Assembly: GCA_963580455.1 (NCBI GenBank)
Contig: OY756970.1
Span: 14,570,001-14,634,000, forward strand
Direction: 5' to 3'
Length of the DNA: 64,000 bases
Source: Euonymus europaeus
Lineage: Eukaryota > Streptophyta > Magnoliopsida > Celastrales > Celastraceae
In this document: piece after piece, positions 1 to 10,042 of the stretch
Numbering within the stretch: position 1 is the first letter of the stretch
How the letters are laid out: the number at the start of each line of letters is the position of its first letter
Position numbers and translations under genes: made by a program
The notes under the pieces: generated by a model
Databases searched by the model: none
Seen by the model: only the letters and a program-made list of their open reading frames with translations
Told to the model about the DNA's origin: nothing

Positions 1-2792
1 CACAGTCTTCATATCAATGGTGAAGTCGAGGGTGAGTGCAACTCATAGGCCCCCTTCAGAGTACGAGGATAACTCTAGTTCAGAAAGTGATGTGCTAGAA
101 GATATACTACCAGAGGGTAACTCCTCTGAAGATGATGAAGAAGTTATCGCTGCCAGAGAGAAGATTAAAGAATATTCAAGAGGATAGAGGTCAGTGGCAT
201 TGTTGCAGGACAGTGGAGATGAACATGGCGATGATGCGGGCCATGAGGATGATGCAGGCCATACTAATGACTCTGTGGAGGTTAATGTTGCTGTTGAGGA
301 GGGGAGATTTGAGGTTGAAGATGAACTGGAGTCAGATGGGCCAATAAGCGATTACTTTGATTCTTCTGACCCTGGCAGCTATAGGGATAACACTGAGGAG
401 GATCCAGAGTTGAGAGACGAGGCTATCAGAAAGAAGAGTAGGTTTCCCTCTTTCAAAGCTCGTAAAGGTATACCTAATTTTGAGCTAAGCATGTTGTTTC
501 AGAGTAATCAAGAGTTCAAAACTGTTATTAGCAATTATGCAATACTTACTAGGCATGACATTAGGTTTGCTAAGAATGAGCCTAATAGGTGTAGAGCCAA
601 GTGTATGGGTACTCCTGACTATTCATGGCTTATATATGGGTCTTTCAATAGAGAGGTTGATAGTTTTCAAGTGAAAACATACAACCCAGAGCATACTTGT
701 GAAACTAAAAGAGGTTTGAAAAGACTAACATCAAAGTATCTAGTCAAGAAGTTCTATGACCTTATTGCTGCCCATCCAGACATTAAGATAAGATATCTAA
801 AACCCTTTATGGAGAAAAAGTTGGAACTAGATGTTAGTTTGGGTCAATGCAAAAGAGTTAGAAAAGCTGTACTAGCTGACCTTGAAGGTAATTGTGCTAA
901 GGAGTATGCAAAGCTGAGGGACTATGCGGAGGAGTTAGTTATATCTAATCCTGATACCACAATAGATATTCTTACTCACAAGGAAAATGTTGGTGACCAA
1001 CCTAGATTCAAGGCATTCTATTGCTGTTTTAAGAGTTGCAAGGATGGAGTATTAAATGGTTGTAGGCCAATTTTAGGTGTAGATGGATGTTTTCTGAAAG
1101 GGTTGGTTAAAGGGGAGTTGTTAACTGCTATTGGAAGGGATGGTAATAACCAGATGTTTCCAGTAGCATGGGCTGTGGTAATGGTAGAGAACACAGAGAC
1201 TTGGACATGGTTTTTGAACCTCTTGAGACATGATCTTGGCACAGCCGAGGGAGAGAGATGGACTATAATTAGTGATAGACAAAAGGTATGTGCTATTACT
1301 GTCAGTAGTCCATTTACAAGCATATCTATCTATTTTTGATATATTTCCAACTATTTTTCAGGGTTTGGTGGGGGCTGTGGCAGATACTTGGTCCAAGGCT
1401 GAGCACAGATTTTGTTGTAGGCATCTGTATGCCAATTGGTGCAAGACATACTCAGGGAGACAGCTTAAAAACTTATTTTAGGGTCTTGCGAAGTCAACAA
1501 ATAAGTTTGAATTTGATCAGAGGTTGTTGGAGCTTAAGATAGTGCATCCAGAGGCAGTGAAGGATCTAATGCTTGTTGATACAAAGTATTGTTGCAAAGC
1601 CTTCTTTAGAGCACATTCAAAGCGTGACTTATGTGACAACAATTTGTGTGAAGCATTCAATGGAACAATTCTAAAGGCAAGGAGCAAGTCCATTATCTCA
1701 ATGCTTGAGGAAATACGTCGAGCCATGATGCGTAGGTTCAGAGACAAAAGAATAGGAGTCTCAAAATGGAAGAATGATTGGGGTCCTCTGATTCAAAAGA
1801 AGTTGGTAAGCAATGTTAAGAATAGTCACATTTGGGTATGTGAATAGAATGGAGGTGGGAGTTATGAGGTAAAATGTGGGAGGAGTCAATATGTTGTTCG
1901 ACTAAGACAAGGTGTATGCACATGTGATTCATGGGAGCTTACTGGGATTCCATGTGCACACGCAATACGTGCAATACATGATGCAAGAGAAAAGGCAGAA
2001 GATTAGTCTTTGTGGTATAGGACGAACACTTATCTAAGAGCTTATCAAAAGCCAATTGAGCCAATAAGAGGAGAGAATATGTGGCCAAGGAGTGAGCAGG
2101 ATCTTGTGTTACCTCCAAAGCTAAGGAAGATGCCTGGGAGACCAAAGAAAAAAAAGGAGAAAAGAAATGCATGAAGTCCAAAGAAAAAATAAGCTGCCAA
2201 GGGATGGGAGGACCATGACATGCCATGTATGCAAGGGGAAAGGGCACAATGCAAGAAACAAAAAGTGTCTAGGGAGGGTTACATTAAACAACCAAGTTGC
2301 TGGCAGCTTAAGTCTTCCTGCAAGTTTAGCTGCTGCAAGTTCCAACCCATCCGACAGCTCAAGACTTCCTACAACTTCAGTTGGTACGAGAGACAAATAT
2401 GTGAGCCCTTTCCATAAAGAGTGTATGGCCAAGTCCAAACCAAAAAAGAGGGTTATGCTATCTGGACTCGGGTTGTATATCAACCCTGAAACAGGACGTT
2501 CCATCCTCAATGTAAGTATTCATCTATGAAGTCATCTTGTTACTATCTTATATTGCTTACATCCTAATGACCAACTAATCATCATTTTTTTTGCTTGTTT
2601 TTGTTGTAGCTGGGTACGTCAATGTCAAGGGTTATTGATCGAGGTAGTCAGAGTTTGAAGACAAGCAAACAACCATCTCAGGGTAGTCATAATTTGAAGA
2701 CTAGCAAACAACCATCTCAAGGTAGTCAGAGTTTGAAGACTAGCCAACAACAACCTCGGGATGGTATTGGAGGATCTGGTGGAGCAATTTAA
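1..2792 (+). pseudogene. MuDR-type (MULE) transposase gene, decayed, 5' end outside window
   Basis: Reads as a plant Mutator-like transposase. An acidic leader (frame of base 2) is followed by the MuDR N-terminal domain (~480-800), the MULE catalytic domain (~1060-1700: Asp in VDGCFLKG, Asp in ISDRQK, Glu in NLCEAFNG), a SWIM zinc finger (~1915-1970, CTCDSW...PCAHA) and a CCHC knuckle (~2218-2260, CHVCKGKGHNARNKKC). Two introns fit GT-AG rules and keep phase 0: 1286-1361 and 2512-2609. The last exon (2610-2792) holds three ~13-residue repeats around SLKTSKQPSQ. The frame is broken by TAG at 185, 1479, 1845 and 2004, and by a shift near the A8 run at about 2148-2155. Domain order and splice sites are visible; inactivity is inferred from the stops. 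Confidence 0.85.
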
Positions 2793-3313
2793 GATGTTAC
2801 TGTTTTAGTTTTGATTTCTGTCATGGACTTGTCTTGTTTCTGGATTTCTGGTTTGAATGATTTTGGAGGACTAGAGGACTTATTTATGCTTGTTTTTATT
2901 TGGGATTGAATCTATGTTTGAAAGGAACAAAATGCATGCAATGTTTTTTTTGTTTGAATTGGGGGCTCATTTTGACCCATTTTCATAACTTATAGGGGCT
3001 CATTTGACCCATTTAATGAAGTACAGGGAGGGTATTGAACTACGAAAATAAGGGATTACAAATTTCTTGAGAAAAATCACAAATATCTTTGATTTTTTTT
3101 ATGTGACACGTGGCATAAATTGATTGGTGTTTGATAGTTGTATGCCATGTCATTTCGAATTAATTTTTTTTTAAAAACCACATCAGCAATTAACTGCCAC
3201 GTAGATGCCGTTATCACGGCAAAGAGGATGAAGGGCCAACTTGGACCACTTTCTGGAGTATAAGGGCTTGAACAACCCAAAATAAAATACAGGGGCCTTT
3301 TGAATACTTTCCC
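2793..3313 (+). other. 3' terminal region of the first MULE
   Basis: Non-coding stretch after the transposase stop. It contains repeated phrases such as GGGGCTCATTTTGACCC and GGGGCTCATTTGACCC, and finishes in a segment whose reverse complement begins GGGGAAAGTATTCAAAAGG, the G-rich kind of end seen in plant MULEs. The partner terminus would lie left of the window, so the boundary at about 3313 is an estimate. Confidence 0.45.
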
Positions 3314-3355
3314 CTTTACGTAAAGATAAACATTGATTTCAACCTGTGTTTTTTT

Positions 3356-4569
3356 GAGTTTTTTTTACAACTAGCGTCTTGAAACAATTTATCTCTAACT
3401 TTAGCATCCATTTCAAAATAATTATCAAACTAACACTTCAAGCCACTACTTTTCAGCTTTGGTATCAAAAACCACCTTGGAACACAAAAATATCATTTTA
3501 CCTTTTCAGCCTTGCTGGATAGGCTGCCAGCAGTACCTAAAATTTAAAAACTCTCTTCTGAATCACATTACAAGTCAATTGCACATTACATTCCTTTACA
3601 AACTATCATTAAAAGAATTATTCAACAATTAAAAATTATCATGAAAGTCCATAAAGCATGAGTCATTTTTATCTTGCCAACAAATGGCGAGATCTACCAT
3701 GCAGAACAAAACAAACTATATTACTTTATAAATCACGAGCCCTTTCTCCCAGTTAGTAATACTTCATGACAAAAGATGGCGAGATCCATCCTGCAGGCAT
3801 AAAATAAGATATAAAGAAGTAATAAAACCAACAAAAATAATAGGTGAATAAAGCTTCATATGCACAAAATATATGGTTACAGGGCATGGTTCATTTACAA
3901 TGTCTTCTATATCGATTAGTGGCTCTATCATAGTCGGCAACAAGCTTTCATTATAACCATGAAATCCAACACAAAAAAGTATATATGTATTACCCGTATT
4001 AGTACAATATATCGCAACCCAGGAACAACGGCAACAAAATTTGAATCTAAGCTATATGTGTATACAAGGGAAACAATTAATGGAGAAGAAAATCGATTGA
4101 GTTATTTAGGGAGCCTAGACATACCGTTTGGGTCAATCTTCGATTATGTTATCAGCCCTAGATTTTGTTGCCAAGAACACGATGTGGCCGATGAGAAGAA
4201 ATTAACTATGACGGTAGAGTGACGAAAACGACTGGTGGGGATAGGAGGAGAGAGAGTTGACCAGTAAGTGCAGAGAATGATGAGACGTCGGGGTAAAGAG
4301 AGAGAAGATCGAAAGGTGGGAGGGGGTAGGGGAGACAGAATCGGCAATGGGGTATATAGAGAGGAGAGAGAGTATCAAACAATGAGGTATGGGATGAGTA
4401 TGGGATGTGGAATACAAAATAGGTTTGGAAGTGATATTTTTTGTGTTCCAAGGTGGTTTTTGATACCAAAGCTAAAAAGTAGTGGCTTGGAATGCTAGTT
4501 TGAGAATTATTTTGAAATTGATACTAAAATTAATAAATTGTTTCAATATGCTAGTCGTAGAAAAAATTT
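3356..4569. mobile_element. Non-autonomous MULE with ~140-bp terminal inverted repeats
   Basis: The left end (3356-~3510) is the inverted complement of the right end (~4425-4569), including a shared stretch that starts TTTGGTATCAAAAACCACC. The outermost 20 bases match at 16 positions. Both ends are flanked by the same 9-mer TGTTTTTTT (3347-3355 and 4570-4578), the length expected of Mutator insertions, though the word is low in complexity. No transposase is present. Two direct repeats of ATGGCGAGATC lie near 3685 and 3776. The minus strand of ~4100-4260 reads like a pyrimidine-rich leader followed by a possible GGTATGT splice donor, suggesting captured host sequence (Pack-MULE); that part is inference. 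Confidence 0.75.
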
Positions 4570-4687
4570 TGTTTTTTTAACTGGACCTTCTTGTTTCGCC
4601 CCATTTGTTGTGAATGTAGACTATAATTTTGGTTTCTCTCTCTAACTAAAATAATACCACGTGGCAATAACATGCTAGTCCAACACA

Positions 4688-5670
4688 TGTATGGCAACGG
4701 GTCGGGTACCCTTTCATTTAAGAAATATCAAAACCGTTACCATTTAATGTATCATATACCAAAACCGTTTAAAGAATTATTTAGATTTCCAAAACCGGAA
4801 TCGTTCTATAACCGTTTACCGCCGAATACCCGTTTACCATTTAACTAATTCAATTAAAAAATGAAATCAATAATATTTTTTTGACAAGTCTTAGATACTT
4901 ATTAATGATGAAGATATTAAATAATATAATGAGATAGAAATAGAAAGGAGTCCAATGTCTTGACGAACTACATGATAATACCATATTATTACTCCTTAGA
5001 CATTAATCACTTCATTGCATCAACAAGACAACAAGATCCATGTAATAAATTCAAATTTTATTAGTTTATATTTAGTCTGTTTGATTTTTTTTCGGTACAG
5101 TGTTAACGAGTACATTTCAGATTATGGATTCTTTGAGAGACAAATTAGGGTTCGTGACTTCGTAATAATGTTTATTGCATTTTTTAATTTTTTTCTTTAA
5201 ACACTTTAATTTATTATTTAAAATGATATCAAACTTTTAATCTTCATATACATTATAGTCATAAAAGTAAAAGTATAAACTTTATTACGCACAACCAAAA
5301 TTCATACTCAATATATATTTATAAACTATGAAAGTCTATGACAAATAAATTAGAATTAGACTAGTGGTTAAGTGATTTACTTCTTTATACACGTGTAAGG
5401 TTCGAATCCTTTCTCTAACTATGTACTAATGTTTTTAAGAATTTACTTGTAATTAAGGGTAGGGTCGGGTCGGATTGGTGTTGGTTCTGGGTACGGTTTC
5501 GGTTCGGGTACCCTAAACCCGGCATCAAATACCAAAACCGACCCTAAACCGTGACGGATTTTAAAAAAATAACCAAAACCATTTTCAAACCCTATAGGAT
5601 CGGTTTTCGATTTTTAAATGGATTAGATATCCTACGGATAATATGCGGATCGGGTTTTTTTGCCATCCCT
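4688..5670. mobile_element. Non-autonomous hAT-like element
   Basis: The left end reads ATGGCAACGGGTCGGGTACCC and the right end, reversed, reads TAGGGATGGCAAAAAAACCC, the same kind of terminus as the large hAT element at 46230-51024. Both subterminal zones are rich in ACCGTTTACC/CGGTTTTCGG-type repeats, usual for plant hAT elements. I could not settle on a clean 8-bp target duplication. The right end stops a few bases before the first AC element of the CAD promoter. A tRNA-like repeat (5357-5409) lies inside it. Confidence 0.6.
5352..5425 (+). repeat. tRNA-derived SINE-like sequence with Pol III boxes A and B
   Basis: A box-A-like TAGACTAGTGG (5357-5367) lies 31 bases upstream of a consensus box B, GGTTCGAATCC (5399-5409). 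A full tRNA cloverleaf does not fold from the flanks, so this is better read as the 5' part of a tRNA-derived SINE or a dead tRNA pseudogene. No long A-tail or target duplication was identified. Confidence 0.4.
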
Positions 5671-5673
5671 AGC

Positions 5674-5887
5674 ACCAACCCACTGAACCCTCAATTCATC
5701 CTCTACGTATACATGACATATGCCTGACGCATGAACATCTGTTAACTTTTGCTGATCCAATCATTGGGTCACAAGGCCCCACCATCCCAAAGTCAACATT
5801 GCTGATGCCGTCCAATCACAAAATGTAATTGTGGAAGGTGCAGATGCGTAATGGATGCAGAGAATTAAAGTCCAAAGCCCACCTACC
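5674..5887 (+). promoter_or_regulatory. AC elements in the CAD promoter
   Basis: ACCAACC (5674-5680, AC-II type) and ACCTACC (5881-5887, AC-I type) lie about 400 and 190 bases upstream of the CAD start codon. AC elements are the known binding sites of R2R3-MYB regulators of lignin and phenylpropanoid genes, so their presence fits lignin-type control. Their function here is inferred from the motif and its place. Confidence 0.6.
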
Positions 5888-6079
5888 ACACTGGGCCCCC
5901 TTTTACCAAACTCAACTGCTGATCTGTCTATCTTTTTGCTTCCATTTTGTCCATTCTGTGCAAACATTACACACATACACATCAATATCTGCAAGGGAAT
6001 GATTCCATTCTCGTCTTAATTTTCATCTCTCTCGCCTCTCTGTTTCTCTGGAATTTCGTCGAACACCTAGGAGAGCATA

Positions 6080-8134
6080 ATGGGTAGCCTTGAAACGGAG
6101 AGGACTGTTGTAGGATGGGCAGCAACCGATCCTTCTGGGATTCTCGCTCCTTACTCCTACACTCTTAGGTACTCAAATCAGATATTTTCATTCACTCTTT
6201 CTCTCAGGACTTTCTTATATGTGTGTGTGTGTGTGTGAATCATTTTTGTCAATCGTAGGAACACTGGTGCTGAGGATGTTTTTGTAAAGGTTCTCTACTG
6301 TGGAATCTGTCACAGTGATCTTCATCAAATCAAGAATGATCTGGGCATGTCTCAATACCCAATGGTTCCTGGGTAATGACCAAAATCCTTCCTTTCAGTC
6401 TCCCACTCTGTTTAATTGATTTATCTCTCTTTTTATTTTTTTATTTAAGAGTAATTATACTGGTATGTACAGGCATGAGGTTGTGGGTGAGGTGGTGGAG
6501 GTGGGATCTGAAGTGACCAAATTCAAAGCAGGAGATGTTGTTGGGGTTGGACTGATTGTAGGTTCCTGTGGAAGCTGCCGTCCATGTGAATCCGACGCAG
6601 AGCAGTACTGCAACAAGAAAATCTGGAACTACAATGACGTTTACACTGATGGGAAACCCACCCAAGGCGGCTTCGCTGAATCAATGGTTGTCCATCAAAA
6701 GTGAGCACTCAATATCACATACAAAAAAAATGTTCAATAGATAAAACATTCAATCTGGGTATGGTTAAAAGATATATTGCTTTGTTTATGTGTTAGGTTT
6801 GTGGTGAAAATACCAGATGGGTTGGCTCTAGAACAGGCTGCGCCATTGTTGTGTGCGGGTGTAACCGTGTACAGTCCACTGAACCATTATGGACTGAAAC
6901 AGAGTGGACTTAGGGGAGGAATATTGGGGCTTGGAGGAGTGGGACACATGGGTGTGCTGATAGCCAAATCAATGGGACACCACGTGACTGTGATAAGTTC
7001 TTCTGATAAAAAGAGAGTGGAGGCCTTGGAGCATCTTGGTGCTGATGATTACCTGGTCAGCTCGGATGAAACTCGGATGACAGAGGTGGCTGACTCACTT
7101 GATTATATCATTGACACTGTCCCTGTTGGTCACCCTCTTGAGCCTTACCTTTCGTTGCTCAAAATGGATGGCAAGCTCATCTTGACTGGTGTTATTAACA
7201 CCCCTCTTCAGTTCATGGCTCCTGTTGTTATGCTAGGTGAGTTTTCAGATTCTTGTCAATTTTGGATAAAAAATTTGTGGGTTCTGGTTGGTCTCGTTTT
7301 GATGAATTGGGTTCTGGTTGATCTTAGTAGTTCTTTGTTAATGTTATTAATTTTTGGCTAAAATTCATTAACACCCTGACTTAAAACCCTAACACACCCT
7401 ATGTGATTTCAATTTGGACAATGGCATTCACTTTGTTTTCATAAATGACCCAATAAATCCTTTTGTTAATGACATTAGTCTTACCGCTTTCATTCCACAT
7501 CCAAAATCTCGAGTTAGGAGCCAAGGTAAGTTCTGAATCTGGATTGTAAGGTAACGATGCGATCTTGGGAGCAAGACTAGGAGGGTTGTTCAAATGCAGT
7601 GGCTGTTTCAATCCAAATTGAAAATATAAGGAGTGTGAAAGGGACACCTCCATCTTTCTGAATGAGATTAGTATTTTCATGTATGGGAATAGTGTCACAG
7701 CTTTCATTCCACACTCAATATCCGAACCAGTTAGTTACAAAGGATTAGTGAAAATCAAACATTACAATAAAGAGGACTCTTAGGTCATTTGTGGAAATGC
7801 ATGGGGTGTATCTCCCCAAATTGAAAATGGAATTAAGTCAAAGTAACAGGGGATGTTTCTAAATTTACTCTTGCCTTTTAAAAAAATTCTAAGAATTGCA
7901 GAAAGGTTGAGAAGTTGTTCATCTTTTGCAGGAAGAAAGGTGATCACAGGGACCTTCATTGGGAGCATGAAGGAAACACAGGAGGCAATTGATTTCTGCA
8001 AGGAGAAGGGTTTGTCTTCAATGATTGAAGTGGTGAAAATGGATTACATAAACAAAGCTTTCGAGAGGCTCGAGAAGAACGACGTCCGGTACAGGTTTGT
8101 GGTTGATGTTGGCGGCAGCAAGCTTGATCAATAG
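6080..8134 (+). CDS. CAD: Cinnamyl alcohol dehydrogenase (bona fide class), 5 exons, 357 aa
   Basis: Exons 6080-6168, 6259-6372, 6473-6700, 6797-7236 and 7932-8134 join through GT-AG introns into 1074 bases (357 codons plus TAG), the usual CAD length. The enzyme reduces hydroxycinnamyl aldehydes to monolignols with NADPH in the cytosol, the last step before lignin polymerisation. Visible MDR features: catalytic zinc ligands C47, H69, E70, C163; structural zinc ligands C100, C103, C106, C114; the Rossmann motif GLGGVG at 188-193; and SSSDKK at 211-216, the NADP-binding loop. Pocket residues known from Arabidopsis CAD5 are kept (Q53, L58, M60, W119, V276, P286, M289, L290, F299), with Leu at 95. 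This places it with lignin CADs rather than mannitol/sinapyl-like relatives. Nothing in the frame is broken; a TG microsatellite lies in intron 1 and intron 4 is 695 bases. Confidence 0.96.
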
Positions 8135-8153
8135 GCAGCAAACTTGATCAATA
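8114..8153 (+). repeat. 20-bp tandem duplication across the CAD stop codon
   Basis: GGCAGCAAGCTTGATCAATA (8114-8133) is followed directly by a copy with one change (8134-8153). The stop codon TAG spans the junction, so the second copy is untranslated and would encode the same last residues if the stop were read through. Confidence 0.85.
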
Positions 8154-8895
8154 GACACAATCCGGTCCACCAGCTTAACAAACCGAACTCTGAAACAGCT
8201 GATACATACAAAGACTACCTTACTTTGTGTTCTGATTGTTGACTTGGCTTGTTGGTGTTTCTTTTATTGCTATATTTTGATATGAACTTGTGGACTTCCT
8301 CCCTCTTTGCATTTTGAGAATAAAAGCAGCAGCTATGATGTTATTTGTCAACTCTAATGTTTCAGATTTCAATTCATTATTTTAAAGGAGAATTTAAGGA
8401 AGCATAATTTCTTACAAAGCTTGAAATTATCTGGTACTTTGCACTGGTTAATATATCTAGTTTCCCTCCCTTTACTGAAATAGTACGAGCCCACACAAAC
8501 TGAACCTTGATCATACAACTGGGGCTTGAGTTCTATTAGCCTCAATTGGACTCCAAACTTTGGCTACAAGGCGTAGGTTTAGGTCAGTTCTAGGTCTCAT
8601 AAATTATTATCACTGATTTTTTTTTCATTTTAAATATTATTAAGTATATCCTATCATTATATTTAAGGTAATAGAATTCTAATTGAACCAATTTTAAGCT
8701 TTTCTTTTCTTAATTTGGTGCCACCAGACTAGACCCAACCTACGAGCTCGAAATTTTATATAGATGTATTGAATTTTTTCTATCATGTAATTTTATTGGA
8801 AAGCATATTAGCTAATGCCTTTGTTTCTGCTGATTATGTTTGAAGTATGTACAAACAATGTCCTTTTTATTGAAACTAAACACTTAAACAATATA
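8154..8895. other. CAD 3' flank and AT-rich intergenic DNA
   Basis: This holds the presumed 3' untranslated region; AATAAA-like words occur near 8320. Beyond it lies ordinary AT-rich sequence in which no gene or element ends could be recognised. Confidence 0.5.
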
Positions 8896-9195
8896 CTCCC
8901 TCCATCCCGTAAAAATAGTCATACTTTTTTTATTTATTTGTCTCAAATTATAGTTTAGTTTCATTTTTTAGAATGTAATTAATTAATTAATTTCCTAAAA
9001 GACTCCTATTTTAATGTGCTTTGTTATCTTACAAACTTTTCCATCTTCTATGAAAGGTAACCAAAATATATTCATTAATTAAGGACATAGTAGAAAATAT
9101 ACAAGCAAAATTTAATATTCTCATTGTATTAATTAAATTTTTTTAATTTGTGTGAAAAAAAAAGTAATACTATTTTTATGGGAAAAATGTAAGGG
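8896..9195. mobile_element. Stowaway-type MITE (Tc1/mariner), right end worn
   Basis: It begins with CTCCCTCCATCCCGTAAAAA after a TA and ends with an inverted TTTTTATGGG before a TA, giving ~300 bases with imperfect inverted repeats. CTCCCTCC is the hallmark terminus of Stowaway MITEs. The last ~12 bases of the right end no longer match. Confidence 0.65.
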
Positions 9196-9449
9196 TATCC
9201 AAGTTTGGGACACTCAACTTAACTAATAAAGGTAGCATTGCCAACTAAGCTTGCTGACATGGAAAGCATGATTACATGGATGAAACACATTTGAAATTTA
9301 AATTTCTCTCCTTTTTTTCACTTATCTTTTATTCAAAATTTAAAAATCAAATGCTTCTCTCTTTTATCTAAGTGTTTTTTTTCTTTCAATATGTCATTTT
9401 TTAATAAATTAATTAGAGATATAATAACTGAAATATTTTTTTTGCACAA

Positions 9450-9657
9450 ATGACAATACATTCTATTGCCAACAACATGACTTTCTTTGAGTTTTTATCA
9501 GTCACGCTGTTAGCAAAAACGTGACTCACTTTTAACTTTTTGTATTAGTCATGTCGTTGACAACGGTGTGACTATATTATATCGATTATCACGCCGTTGT
9601 CAACTTCGTGAATGCAAATCGTGGTTAATCTTGCTATTGATAATAGCGTGATTAACC
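9450..9657 (+). repeat. Array of imperfect palindromes in the left end of the MULE
   Basis: Four to five consecutive ~30-bp units share the plan GTCACGCTGTTG-CAAC-CGTGAC. Examples: GTCACGCTGTTAGC with AACGTGAC near 9502; GTCATGTCGTTGACAACG near 9549; TCACGCCGTTGTCAAC near 9586; and TTAATCTTGCTATTG with ATAGCGTGATTAA near 9624. The right end has only one or two such units (about 12627 and 12661). Confidence 0.7.
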
Positions 9658-10042
9658 TCTAACAAAATAAAAACCCATTATACATGACAAAACCATATCC
9701 CTTCACCTGGTTTTTAAGAGAATGTTCCTTTACAGCAACTTAGTGAGCTCAGTGTGTGCACTTGAGGCCTCCAACTAGGTGAGTTTGTCATTTGAATTGT
9801 TTGTAGTGTAAAGCATGGAATAATGTGACTCATTTATGTTAAAATGCATAAGATTTGTTGAGAATAAGTATATGTTTATGTTTTGCACTTGATTTCTGTG
9901 TAGAATAACTTAATTAATTAAGATTTTGAGTTGATTTGTTTAATATAGAAGTTCAGATTTAAGTTTCTTTTTTTGTTAGTTTAATATGTGTTTAATGATA
10001 GTTTAATATTTCTTCATAAATTAGGTGTGTAGGTGTGCAAGA

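Noticed and set aside
7399..7707. 102-codon frame opposite to CAD intron 4
   Set aside because: Wholly intronic, no protein features.
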